Source: a virus
Reading direction: 5' to 3' (one strand)
DNA: 20,544 nucleotides
IMG/VR virus record: IMGVR_UViG_3300044972_000501
Coordinates: 1 to 20,544 of that record
Shown: positions 13,636 to 20,155 of the stretch, one piece after another
Position numbering within the stretch: the first letter of the stretch is position 1
How the letters are laid out: each line of letters opens with the position of its first letter
The notes under the pieces: model-generated
Databases searched by the model: none
Seen by the model: the letters and a program-made list of their open reading frames with translations, nothing else
What the model was told of the DNA's origin: nothing
Made by a program: the position numbers and the translations under genes

Positions 13636-15707
13636 TGGCAACGGGACTGCCTGACTCCACGACCATCGAGATTGAATTCACTGACGGTGTGTGGACCGAT
13701 GTCACAAGCCTGGTCAATGTTGGTGCTGGTGCGATCACCCGCAAGGTGGGCCGCTCCACACAACTTGACACGATCAGTGCTGGGTCGTTGTCGTTTACCC
13801 TCGATAACCCGACTGGCACGTTCACACCAGATAACCCTTTGAGCACGTACTACCCGAACGTCGTTGAGGGTAAGCGTGTGCGGTGGAAGGTCACCGAGGC
13901 TGCGACAACGTACACGCGGTTTACTGGTTACATCACGCAGTGGGTCCCTGAGATTGATGGTGCGTCAGCGTCCGTTGTCAACGTCAATGCCACTGATGCG
14001 CTTGGTCACTTGTCCACGCGCCAGGTGTGGGGTCTGCCTGAGACCGAGATGCGCTACGACTCGCCCATTGTTTACTACACGCTTGATCACCCTAGTGACT
14101 CGTACTATGTGCCGTTCTATTCAGCTGTCGGTGGGCCATCCTTGCGCTATCAGAAAGCCCCCGTCGGTGGCTCGCTGGCTTTGAGCAGTGGCGTTGGTGC
14201 ACCCTACGATGGACTGGCCTGCCCCACCTGGACTATGGACACAAACAGTGCGCCATACCTTTACGCCACAAACGCTAACGCCTCTGATCTGTCCACGTTC
14301 AGCATTGAATTGTTAGCCAAAATGGTTGTTGATACCACGCCAGGTTCTAATGATCTGGGTTTGCTTAAACTTGGTGACCTTTCAATCTATTACAACTATG
14401 GCACTGGTGAATTGGTTGTTGTTGATGGTGCAACTATTCGCCTGTCTTACGCCGTTGACCTATTCGGTGCGCAACATTTAATCAGCATGAGCTCCACGCC
14501 TAGTGGTTCTAATCTTTACATTGATGGTGCACAGGTTGATTCCGGCACCACGTTTACCACAATTCCTAAAGGTCGCACCTTGGTTGTTGGTGCGGCTTAC
14601 TTGCCTGGCTGGGCTTATTACAATGGCGAGATAAGCCACGTTGCAATCTATGACAAAGAGTTGGCCTACACCGCGATGCTGTTCCACGCCCTTGGCGTTG
14701 ACGCTTACTATGGCGAAACAATCGCAACAGCTCTCGACGCCGTGGCCCGCTGGTCTGGTGTATCGATCACACACGAGGGTTCAGGTAGTCCACAACTTGT
14801 TGACGCCATTGACACAACCGATAAGAAGGCCCTTGACGCTTTGGCCTTGCTGAGTTCTGGTGATGGTGGCGTGCTGTATGACAATGGCTCTGGGCTGTAT
14901 GCCCGCATCGGTTCAGAATTAAAGTCATCAACGGTTAAGTTGTCATTGGATGTTGAGGCTGACCTGAATGGGTCTGTCACGTTAACGCGCTCAATCACTG
15001 ATGAAACTGCTGGCGCGACGGTTAGTTCCTATTCGCAGTCAGCTACCTACGTTGACGCGGAGCAAGCGGCATCCATTGGCACCTACGCCAGTGCTGACGC
15101 ACCTAACCTGTCCGCAGTTGAGTTGCTGGCCATTGCGTCAAACATTGTGGCCGTGGCCAACAACAAGCGACTGTCCGCTGGCCAGGCAACACTCGACCTG
15201 GCTAACTGCAACACAGATAAATACGCGGACACGTTGACGTTGAAGATTGGTGACAGGGTTCGCCTAACCAATCTGATCAGCACACAGTTTGGGCGCACCT
15301 ACCTTGACACCTATGTGCAGGGCTGGTCCGAGTCCTTGAACGCACAGGGCTACACATTCACCTTTGACCTTGATGCCGCTGATGTGCCATCTGAGGCCAA
15401 GTTTGATGATGCCACGTATGGACGTTTTGCCGCTGGTGATGGTGTGCTCACATTGACTTCAACTATCACAAGTACTGCCACATCGATCTCTGTGACTTCC
15501 ACAGGGTTGCCATTGACTGTGACATCTGGGTCTTACCCATTAGACCTTGACCTTAATGGTGAGCGCATCACTGTTGCCTCGGCACCAGCATCCGCAACGT
15601 CCCCACAAACTTTGACCGTGACCCGTGGTGTGGCACCGAGCATTGCTCGTGCACACACAGCTGGTGCAGCGGTTGAGGTTTACCTGGCCGGCAAGTTCGC
15701 ACTCTAA
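13635..15707 (+). CDS. Minor tail / tail-tip hub protein with LamG-like domain
   Basis: The 690-residue protein starts with the actinobacteriophage minor tail signature: ITRKVGRSTQLDTISAGSLS, then FTLDNPTGTFTPDNPLSTYY and PNVVEGKRVRWKV. Residues about 140-360 form a LamG/concanavalin-type domain (SIELLAKMVV, NLYIDGAQVDSG, GWAYYNGEISHVAIYDKELA), which usually binds carbohydrates. The rest (365-600) returns to a hub-like fold with DALALLSSGDGGVLYDNGSG and KIGDRVRLTNLI, then a small beta domain (600-690). The LamG part is AT-rich relative to its flanks (49 G/C of 120 at 14281-14400 versus 39 of 60 at 14161-14220), which suggests domain acquisition. It is the only large protein between tape measure and C1q-like gene, so it may combine the distal tail and hub roles. 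Confidence 0.83.
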   Translation: MATGLPDSTTIEIEFTDGVWTDVTSLVNVGAGAITRKVGRSTQLDTISAGSLSFTLDNPTGTFTPDNPLSTYYPNVVEGKRVRWKVTEAATTYTRFTGYITQWVPEIDGASASVVNVNATDALGHLSTRQVWGLPETEMRYDSPIVYYTLDHPSDSYYVPFYSAVGGPSLRYQKAPVGGSLALSSGVGAPYDGLACPTWTMDTNSAPYLYATNANASDLSTFSIELLAKMVVDTTPGSNDLGLLKLGDLSIYYNYGTGELVVVDGATIRLSYAVDLFGAQHLISMSSTPSGSNLYIDGAQVDSGTTFTTIPKGRTLVVGAAYLPGWAYYNGEISHVAIYDKELAYTAMLFHALGVDAYYGETIATALDAVARWSGVSITHEGSGSPQLVDAIDTTDKKALDALALLSSGDGGVLYDNGSGLYARIGSELKSSTVKLSLDVEADLNGSVTLTRSITDETAGATVSSYSQSATYVDAEQAASIGTYASADAPNLSAVELLAIASNIVAVANNKRLSAGQATLDLANCNTDKYADTLTLKIGDRVRLTNLISTQFGRTYLDTYVQGWSESLNAQGYTFTFDLDAADVPSEAKFDDATYGRFAAGDGVLTLTSTITSTATSISVTSTGLPLTVTSGSYPLDLDLNGERITVASAPASATSPQTLTVTRGVAPSIARAHTAGAAVEVYLAGKFAL

Positions 15708-15722
15708 CTAGGAGCACCACTC

Positions 15723-16265
15723 ATGGCAGTACCATCGCAGGGAACCGTTGCAGTAGGGGACAAGATCACTGCTTCGCTTTGGAATGATGATGTGCGTGAC
15801 GCTGTCAACTTTCTGATCAGTCCACCGCGCGTGAAGGTTTACAAGACTGCTAACCAATCTATTGGAACGTCTGGCTGGGCCTGCCTGACGTGGGACGCTG
15901 AAGCCTTCGACACTGACACAATGCACGACAACGCGACCGCGAACTCGCGGATCACTTTTACTACAGCCGGCACATACCTGATCACGTTGAATTGTTTTTG
16001 GGCAAACAACGCGACTGGTTTGCGTAACCACAAAATAGAATTAAACGGCACAACCACTGAGGGCTCGGGCACTGACATCATTGAGCCTTTTGCTATTGCC
16101 CCTGTTGCTGCAACTCACAGCGGTGCAAACATCAGTTTTATTGAAACCTTTGCGGCTAACGATTACATCAATGTTTTTGTTTGGCAAAACAGTGGTGGCG
16201 CATTGAACCTGGCTGGCGTCAGTGAGTCACACTCGTCGTTGTCTGCTAATTGGATCGCTTCATAA
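15723..16265 (+). CDS. C1q/TNF-like tail protein, probable receptor binding
   Basis: The 180-residue protein has an N-terminal attachment segment (AVPSQGTVAVGDKITASLWN, then DDVRDAVNFL) that is common among actinobacteriophage tail-tip proteins. The C-terminal jelly-roll domain begins around residue 40: SIGTSGWACLTWDAEAFDTD, ITFTTAGTYLITLNCFWANN, GLRNHKIELNG, FAANDYINVFVWQNSGGALN. This pattern matches the C1q/TNF-like trimer domain found at the tips of tail fibres. It follows the tail hub with AGGAG nine bases before the ATG and is the last structural gene before lysis. Receptor binding is the expected role but its ligand is unknown. Confidence 0.8.
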   Translation: MAVPSQGTVAVGDKITASLWNDDVRDAVNFLISPPRVKVYKTANQSIGTSGWACLTWDAEAFDTDTMHDNATANSRITFTTAGTYLITLNCFWANNATGLRNHKIELNGTTTEGSGTDIIEPFAIAPVAATHSGANISFIETFAANDYINVFVWQNSGGALNLAGVSESHSSLSANWIAS

Positions 16266-16295
16266 ACCATGAATAATAGAGGGGAAGCGACAATC

Positions 16296-16574
16296 ATGAT
16301 GAGTGTGGTGGGGGCATTGGCCGCGGGTTCACCATTGGTCGCTGGCGTTGTGCTGACCAGTGACAACGTTGCTGGTGGCGCCATGTTCGTTGTCGCCCTT
16401 GTTGTTGGACTGATCAGCATTGGCACTGGTGTGGGCAAACTGTACGCGCGACTGAAGGCACAGGTCGCCGCGAGTATTCGCCGCGATGAGTTGCTTGACG
16501 AGATCGTTTCCCGCATGGACCGCATTGAGGTTCGACAGATAGAGATACAGAAAAGGCTTGACCAGCCTCATTGA
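16296..16574 (+). CDS. Holin-like membrane protein with C-terminal coiled coil
   Basis: The product has two hydrophobic segments (SPLVAGVVLTSD region and GGAMFVVALVVGLISIGTGV), then a charged helical tail RRDELLDEIVSRMDRIEVRQ likely to form a coiled coil. Two membrane helices plus a charged tail just before endolysin fits a class II holin or holin-associated protein. The start is taken as ATG 16296 (92 residues) because AGAGGGGAAG (16278-16287) lies before it; an in-frame ATG at 16269 gives 101 residues but has no RBS. It might instead be an anchor or spanin-like partner to the second membrane protein. Confidence 0.65.
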   Translation: MMSVVGALAAGSPLVAGVVLTSDNVAGGAMFVVALVVGLISIGTGVGKLYARLKAQVAASIRRDELLDEIVSRMDRIEVRQIEIQKRLDQPH

Positions 16575-16631
16575 CCGGCAGGCCAGTCAAGGCTGGTCCC
16601 CCTTTGACACTTCACCGTGTCCTGGCCTGCC
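16560..16631 (+). promoter_or_regulatory. Interlocking inverted repeats between holin-like genes
   Basis: GACCAGCCT (16560-16568) is fully complementary to AGGCTGGTC (16590-16598), and GGCAGGCCAG (16577-16586) is fully complementary to CTGGCCTGCC (16622-16631). The first arm of the second pair lies in the loop of the first pair, so the two stems either compete or form an H-type pseudoknot. A further 7-bp stem (GTCAAGG with CTTTGAC, one G-U) also overlaps. The region covers the end of the first holin-like gene and most of the 101-base gap. Regulation of lysis gene translation is a possible role. Confidence 0.5.
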
Positions 16632-16662
16632 TCATTTTGCACGACCAATCAATCACATCGAT

Positions 16663-16669
16663 GAAGGGA
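16663..16669 (+). promoter_or_regulatory. RBS fixing the holin start
   Basis: GAAGGGA lies six bases before the ATG at 16676 and supports the 82-residue reading over longer in-frame starts that overlap the gap hairpins. Confidence 0.7.
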
Positions 16670-16675
16670 TCACTC

Positions 16676-16924
16676 ATGCCTGCATGGGTTCGTTCAGCAT
16701 TAACTACGTTCATTGTCACGTTCATTGGCCTTGTGCCTGTGACCGCTCTCGTGGGTGGGGACACCACGTGGATCACAGCTGCCGCCACAGCAGCGGTCCT
16801 AGCCACACTGCGCACCATTGTCGCAGCCATCGACCCTGGCAATACTTCCTACGGCATCGGTGCCCCTGTTGATGTCCCCGAGTTGGACAGCGTTCAAGAC
16901 GACGCACCCATTGAGGGCGAGTAA
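16676..16924 (+). CDS. Holin, actinobacteriophage type
   Basis: The 82-residue product starts MPAWVRSALTTFIVTFIGLV, which matches the amphipathic-then-hydrophobic front of many actinobacteriophage holins (R..L.TF...F.G). A second hydrophobic segment is WITAAATAAVLATLRTIVAA, and the C-terminus is acidic (PELDSVQDDAPIEGE), with an SYGIG motif often seen in this family. Holins form lesions in the cytoplasmic membrane and set lysis time. The frame extends upstream to 16571, but that extension lacks an RBS and runs through the gap repeats. The stop overlaps the endolysin ATG by one base (TAATG), coupling the two genes. Confidence 0.75.
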   Translation: MPAWVRSALTTFIVTFIGLVPVTALVGGDTTWITAAATAAVLATLRTIVAAIDPGNTSYGIGAPVDVPELDSVQDDAPIEGE

Positions 16925-17568
16925 TGGCCTGGCACCTTGCACCATCACTGGTGCAACTACGCAACGAGGTTAATGCTCGCTGGCCACGCAGGCCCAAGGG
17001 CAGTGACGGCACCGTGGGTGACACCTCGCACTCGGCCCGAACCAGTGACCATAACCCCAACGCTCGCAACAGTGTGAACGCCTTTGACATTACTTACCCA
17101 GGTGTTGACCCGAAGGTGATCATTGCCGCGGTGGCTAAGCACCCTGCTGGTAACTATGTCATCTTCAATCGCAAGATTTACAGGCGCAACAATGGGTGGA
17201 AGGCTGAACCGTACAGTGGTGCCAGCCCTCACACAACACACCTGCACGTGAGCATTTTGCAGACCGTGGCTGCCGAGCAGTCCAAGGCTAAGTGGCTGGC
17301 CACCGCCCCTGTGAGGCCTGTGCGTAAGCCATTGCCGGCCTACCCAGGCAAGTCCGCGTTCCAGGTTCGTGACACGGGCGAGCACATCAAAGTTGTGCAA
17401 CGCGGCGTGGGCAACAAGGCCACTGGTGTGATGAGTGTTGCCGACAAAAACAAGGTGAAGTCTTTCCAACGTGTGCGACCATTGTTGTGGCCCGCTGATG
17501 GTGTTGTCGGACCAAAGACATACAAGGCATTGGCCGGCACCAAAGCAAACAAGCTCATTTACAAGTAG
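16924..17568 (+). CDS. Endolysin: M15-type peptidase plus peptidoglycan-binding domain
   Basis: This 214-residue cell-wall hydrolase has no signal peptide, so it relies on the holin for release. The N-terminal domain (1-115) carries the zinc-peptidase M15/DD-peptidase pattern: SHSARTSDHNPNARNSVNAF with DIT gives candidate ligands H43 and D55, and SPHTTHLHVS gives H108. These enzymes cleave peptide cross-links or stems of peptidoglycan. A Pro-rich linker (APVRPVRKPLPAYPG, 128-142) leads to a peptidoglycan-binding PGRP_1-type domain (145-208) with VQRGVG, VKSFQR and DGVVGPKTYKAL. The modular form is typical for actinobacteriophage lysins. Which bond is cut cannot be read from sequence. Confidence 0.88.
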   Translation: MAWHLAPSLVQLRNEVNARWPRRPKGSDGTVGDTSHSARTSDHNPNARNSVNAFDITYPGVDPKVIIAAVAKHPAGNYVIFNRKIYRRNNGWKAEPYSGASPHTTHLHVSILQTVAAEQSKAKWLATAPVRPVRKPLPAYPGKSAFQVRDTGEHIKVVQRGVGNKATGVMSVADKNKVKSFQRVRPLLWPADGVVGPKTYKALAGTKANKLIYK

Positions 17569-17597
17569 GACCTAGTGCTCGATGAGAGTGGGACTGT

Positions 17598-17834
17598 ATG
17601 TCTTTACGTGATGATCTGCGAGACGATACAAACAAACCACCGTGGCAAATCTGCGGAGTGCGCTGGGCCTTAAGCCTGGCCACTGGCCCTGACCTGATGG
17701 CACTTGAGTCCGCGATTGAGGGGACCTTAAGTGGGGACAAGATCGCGCTGGCTGTGCGTGATCACCTGAACCTGTCCATTAGTGGTGAGTCGGTTCGCCG
17801 GCATCGCCGTGGATCGTGCCGGTGCCCACGATGA
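17598..17834 (+). CDS. Small helix-turn-helix DNA-binding protein
   Basis: The 78-residue product has a front half with WQICGVRWALSLATGPDLMA, then a probable helix-turn-helix GDKIALAVRDHLNLSISGES, ending VRRHRRGSCRCPR. The RHRRGxCxC end is characteristic of small actinobacteriophage HTH proteins thought to bind DNA. Ser/Thr-rich turn and following basic helix fit a recognition helix. There is a 29-base gap after endolysin, and the ATG has no in-frame alternative upstream (TGA at 17583). The stop overlaps the exonuclease start as ATGA. It may regulate transcription or act in DNA handling; no operator is identified. Confidence 0.7.
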   Translation: MSLRDDLRDDTNKPPWQICGVRWALSLATGPDLMALESAIEGTLSGDKIALAVRDHLNLSISGESVRRHRRGSCRCPR

Positions 17835-18607
17835 GTCTTGCCGATGAGTTGAACAAGGCCAGTAAGAGTGCCCGCATCCTGACCCTTGACATTGAGACCG
17901 CACCAATGCTGGTGCACTCGTGGGGATTATGGAATCAAAACCACAGCATCAACCAGATCGTTGACCCAGGCAGAGTCCTATGCTTCGCCGGCAAATGGTA
18001 CGACGAAAAGAAAGTCCACTTCTACAGTGAGCACCACAACACTCACGAGGAAATGGTCAAGGCCGCGTGGACCATGCTCGATGAGTGCGACATCCTCGTG
18101 ACCTACAACGGGCCAAGCTTTGACGTCAAGCACCTGCAACGTGAGTTCGTCCTGGCTGGGATGAGTCCACCATCAAAGTTTGAGAACGTTGATCTGCTCA
18201 AGGTGGCGCGTGGGCAGTTCAAGTTCCCTAGCAACAAGCTCGACTACGTGGCACAGGCCCTCGGCTTGGGTAGCAAGTTGGCCCATGAAGGTCAAGCCCT
18301 GTGGACTGCGTGCCTAGCAGGGGATGACAAAGCGTGGGCACGAATGCGCCGATACAACAAACAGGACGTCATCCTGACTGAGGCCTTGTATGACCGCATG
18401 GGTGGCTGGATTAAGTCTCACCCACACATGGGCCTATTCACCCACCAGGCACGCTCCTGCTTCCGCTGTGGGGGCACAGCCCTGACCGCTAATGGTGTGA
18501 CACGTTCCGCGTCCACAGCGTTCGCCTCATTCACCTGCGATGCGTGTGGTGCACAGTCGCGGGCCAGCACCCGCAAACATGGTGTGACCATGCGTGGTGT
18601 GCGATGA
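17831..18607 (+). CDS. DnaQ-like 3'-5' exonuclease with C-terminal zinc ribbon
   Basis: The 258-residue protein shows the DEDD-type exonuclease motifs: Exo I at LTLDIET (D20, E22), Exo II at YNGPSFDVKHL (D98) and Exo III at RRYNKQDVILT (Y175, D179), which makes it DEDDy-like. It should remove nucleotides from 3' ends with two metal ions, in DNA replication, repair or host DNA degradation. Residues 210-239 add a zinc ribbon (C210, C213, C236, C239), plausibly for nucleic acid or protein contact. The start is ATG 17831 in the ATGA overlap; a GTG at 17816 in frame lacks support. It is coupled to the next gene by ATGA. Confidence 0.85.
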   Translation: MSLADELNKASKSARILTLDIETAPMLVHSWGLWNQNHSINQIVDPGRVLCFAGKWYDEKKVHFYSEHHNTHEEMVKAAWTMLDECDILVTYNGPSFDVKHLQREFVLAGMSPPSKFENVDLLKVARGQFKFPSNKLDYVAQALGLGSKLAHEGQALWTACLAGDDKAWARMRRYNKQDVILTEALYDRMGGWIKSHPHMGLFTHQARSCFRCGGTALTANGVTRSASTAFASFTCDACGAQSRASTRKHGVTMRGVR

Positions 18608-18930
18608 CTCGACCACGCCTAGTCAAGATCAGTCCCTACACGTGGTCAATCAAGTGGTCACGGCACGAGGTCCTGAAGCATCACCCCAACGGGGATGCCT
18701 GCGGTGCCTGCGACATGGAGTCAATGAGCATTGCTGTCGATCCTGGTAGGCATGAGGATTATGCGCGGGCCACACTCCTGCACGAAATCCTGCACGCCTG
18801 CATCCGCAGCTCGGACCCCACGCTCGATGACGAGCATGAGGAAACCGTGGTCGCCGCGATGACTGGACCACTACTGTCCATGCTCAGGGATAACCCTGAC
18901 GTGCTGGACTACCTGATGGACGACGCATGA
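18604..18930 (+). CDS. Small HExxH zinc metalloprotein
   Basis: This 108-residue protein has ATLLHEILHACI (57-66) with HExxH at H60/E61/H64, followed by DDEHEETVVAAMTGPLLSML, where E79 or E80 is a candidate third zinc ligand, and ends DNPDVLDYLMDD. Pattern LLHEILHA then EE..V..M..PL plus DNP..L.YL recurs in small phage metallopeptidase-like proteins of unknown role. N-terminal Cys residues (DACGACD, C33 and C36) could bind metal too. It lies in a coupled run (ATGA on both sides) after the exonuclease. The frame extends upstream to a GTG at 18544, but that would overlap the exonuclease's coding end by 60 bases. Whether it cuts proteins is unknown. Confidence 0.72.
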   Translation: MTRPRLVKISPYTWSIKWSRHEVLKHHPNGDACGACDMESMSIAVDPGRHEDYARATLLHEILHACIRSSDPTLDDEHEETVVAAMTGPLLSMLRDNPDVLDYLMDDA

Positions 18931-19133
18931 TCTGGGTGTCGTTCCTGTTGGCCGCGGGCAGTATCGCTGGGCTGTATTTTGTGAAACGTAACCCCCGCGT
19001 TGGTTGGGGTTGGTGTCTGATCATGGAAGTACCATGGGTGATCTACGCGCTCAGCATTGGTCAGCCAGCATTGGCCGTGTTGTGCGCGTTCTACGCAGCC
19101 GTTTACGCCAACAACTTGCGAGGGACTAAATGA
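18927..19133 (+). CDS. Small membrane protein, two to three helices
   Basis: The 68-residue product has an N-terminal helix (MIWVSFLLAAGSIAGLYFVK), a basic loop RNPRVGWGW, then hydrophobic CLIMEVPWVIYALSIG and ALAVLCAFYAAVYANNL, ending RGTK. The 'GLYxVxRxPxxGW ... WxxYxxxxGQ ... YxxVYxxN' layout is a recurring small membrane protein type in actinobacteriophages, with weak similarity to PnuC-like segments. Function is unknown. The gene overlaps both neighbours by four bases (ATGA). Confidence 0.65.
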   Translation: MIWVSFLLAAGSIAGLYFVKRNPRVGWGWCLIMEVPWVIYALSIGQPALAVLCAFYAAVYANNLRGTK

Positions 19134-19339
19134 AAAACATCATTGATTGTGTGCCTGATTTATCTGAGGCCGTGGACTATCGACCGATGATCACACATGA
19201 GTGTGTGTGTGGCTCACCACTGTTCAGGGTGATCTGCGCATTCGCCGACAACGAGATCGCCCAATACTTCCTAGACATGGAGTGCATCGCTTGCGGGTCC
19301 AGGTATCACGCACCCACATTGGCCGATGACAATGAGTGA
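19130..19339 (+). CDS. Small zinc-ribbon protein (plus strand)
   Basis: The 69-residue product has a CxC pair (ECVCGSP, C25 and C27) and a CxxC pair (ECIACGS, C52 and C55) spaced 25 residues apart, a plausible zinc ribbon. The flanking sequence is acidic. It is coupled to the membrane gene by ATGA and overlaps the start of the next gene. A role in DNA, RNA or protein binding is likely, but nothing more specific is visible. Confidence 0.65.
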   Translation: MKNIIDCVPDLSEAVDYRPMITHECVCGSPLFRVICAFADNEIAQYFLDMECIACGSRYHAPTLADDNE

Positions 19340-19643
19340 CTACGTGGGTGATGGTGGCCCGATCATTGGCCGGCCAGCAGAAGTCTTGGTCCCCGAGGCT
19401 GACATCGCTGGGCTAATGGCTGTGCGTGGCTCGGCCTACGGCAGTCCGCTGATCAATCATCAGCGCATCGCTGACTTGTGGTCCGCCTATCTGCGTACTG
19501 AGATTAAGCCTGAGCAGGCCGCGATGATGATGGCCCTGCTCAAGGTTGCACGCCTGATTCAATCCCCTGACCACGCGGATTCCATTCACGACCTCGCCGG
19601 TTACGTCGAGGTGTACCGCCAGATCATTAACGAGGGGCAGTAA
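19326..19643 (+). CDS. DUF6378-like conserved phage protein
   Basis: The 105-residue product shows the pattern RGSAYGSPLINHQRIADLWS, then AYLRTEIKPEQAAMMMALLK, VARLIQSPDHADSIHDLAGY, which recurs in a conserved phage family (as far as I recall, DUF6378). The 'R..YG ... N ... A.LW ... MM..LK.aR ... H.DS..D.aGY' residues are well kept. Some have compared it to nucleotide pyrophosphohydrolases such as MazG, which would need checking. Start is ATG 19326 or ATG 19332. The gene ends on the base next to the convergent minus-strand gene. Confidence 0.75.
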   Translation: MTMSDYVGDGGPIIGRPAEVLVPEADIAGLMAVRGSAYGSPLINHQRIADLWSAYLRTEIKPEQAAMMMALLKVARLIQSPDHADSIHDLAGYVEVYRQIINEGQ

Positions 19644-19793
19644 CTAGCGCGACTTCATGATGAAGTCCGTGAGGGCGAGGCGCATCACTTCACTGACACT
19701 GAGCCCTGTCTGTTCACCGATCTCACGCAACGCATCCCAAATGTCATCGTTGAGGCGAACACTACGGTGCGGGGTTTTGGGTTGATTCGCCAT
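19644..19793 (-). CDS. Ribbon-helix-helix (CopG/Arc-like) DNA-binding protein
   Basis: This is a 49-residue minus-strand gene. The product starts MANQPKTPHRSVRLNDDIWD, continues ALREIGEQTGLSVSEVMRLA and ends LTDFIMKSR. A short basic strand (HRSVRL) followed by two helices (DDIWDALREIGEQTG and SVSEVMRLALTDFI) is the ribbon-helix-helix pattern, where strand residues from each monomer in a dimer read the major groove. The start overlaps the stop of the upstream zinc-ribbon gene by one base (TAATG). Its end abuts the plus-strand operon. Proteins of this type are often repressors of their own operon or parts of toxin-antitoxin pairs, but no toxin partner is visible here. It is probably a phage regulator. 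Confidence 0.8.
   Translation of the reverse strand: MANQPKTPHRSVRLNDDIWDALREIGEQTGLSVSEVMRLALTDFIMKSR
19651..19667. promoter_or_regulatory. Short hairpin/palindrome at the convergent junction
   Basis: GACTTCA TGA TGAAGTC is a perfect seven-base inverted repeat with a three-base centre, eight bases after the plus operon stop and inside the end of the ribbon-helix-helix gene. No T run follows on either strand. It could slow read-through or be a protein-binding palindrome. Confidence 0.4.
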
Positions 19794-19960
19794 TAGGCAA
19801 TCCTACCTGCACGCCTAATAGGTGGTGTCTTTGACATCTCAACACCAAATGACTCGCCACACTTAGGGCACTGATACCACGACGACATTGTTCCCATCAC
19901 CAGCTCAAAGCGGCGCGGGCGTTCACACTCACCGCACTGCGTCCTGATCGTAAACTTCAT
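19793..19960 (-). CDS. Small zinc-ribbon protein (minus strand)
   Basis: The 55-residue product starts MKFTIRTQCGECERPRRFEL and contains QCPKCGESFGVE, giving C9/C12 and C31/C34 as a CxxC...CxxC zinc ribbon. The chosen ATG has GGGGAGG six bases upstream; an in-frame ATG five codons earlier overlaps that site and is rejected. The stop TAA overlaps the start of the ribbon-helix-helix gene. The start overlaps the FmdB-like gene's stop by four bases. Likely binds nucleic acid or protein; the specific role is unknown. Confidence 0.7.
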   Translation of the reverse strand: MKFTIRTQCGECERPRRFELVMGTMSSWYQCPKCGESFGVEMSKTPPIRRAGRIA

Positions 19961-20130
19961 GGCTTGCCTCCCCATCCTTCACCCTTGAACGACACACCAG
20001 GCGCCGAGTAAATACGTGTCAATGATTCCTTGCACGTGTAGCACGTTCGCTGTTCGTCACGTTGCTCAACTGGTACGCGCAAGATCGTAGTGTGTTCGCA
20101 CCCACATCGATACTCATAGGTCACTGGCAT
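19957..20130 (-). CDS. FmdB-like zinc-ribbon protein
   Basis: The 57-residue product starts MPVTYEYRCGCEHTTILRVP and continues with TCYTCKESLTRIYSAPGVSF and KGEGWGGKP. YEYxC near the front, a CxxC (C30, C33) followed by LTRI, and the GVSFKGEGWG end match the FmdB small zinc-ribbon family; the first Cys pair is CGCEH rather than the usual CxxC. The chosen ATG has TGGAGG four bases upstream; an in-frame ATG six codons earlier is less well supported. The function of FmdB-like proteins in phages is not established. Confidence 0.75.
   Translation of the reverse strand: MPVTYEYRCGCEHTTILRVPVEQRDEQRTCYTCKESLTRIYSAPGVSFKGEGWGGKP
19967..19973 (-). promoter_or_regulatory. RBS fixing the minus-strand zinc-ribbon start
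   Basis: GGGGAGG (minus strand) is six bases before the ATG at 19960. It lies within the end of the FmdB-like gene, so translation of the two is coupled. Confidence 0.75.
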
Positions 20131-20155
20131 GGTTCCTCCAAAGGTCAAACACTAA

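Noticed and set aside
12892-13641. 249-residue minus-strand ORF across the tape measure repeats
   Set aside because: It lies entirely opposite the tape measure gene, its composition is His/Asn/Gln-rich without recognisable motifs, and the regular 33-base repeat explains its open frame.
16571-16675. 35-residue N-terminal extension of the holin from an upstream in-frame start
   Set aside because: No RBS, unlike holin N-termini, and it runs through the inverted repeats; ATG 16676 has GAAGGGA at good spacing.
18544-18603. Upstream GTG start for the HExxH protein
   Set aside because: It would overlap the exonuclease by 60 bases, whereas ATG 18604 gives the ATGA overlap used throughout this operon.
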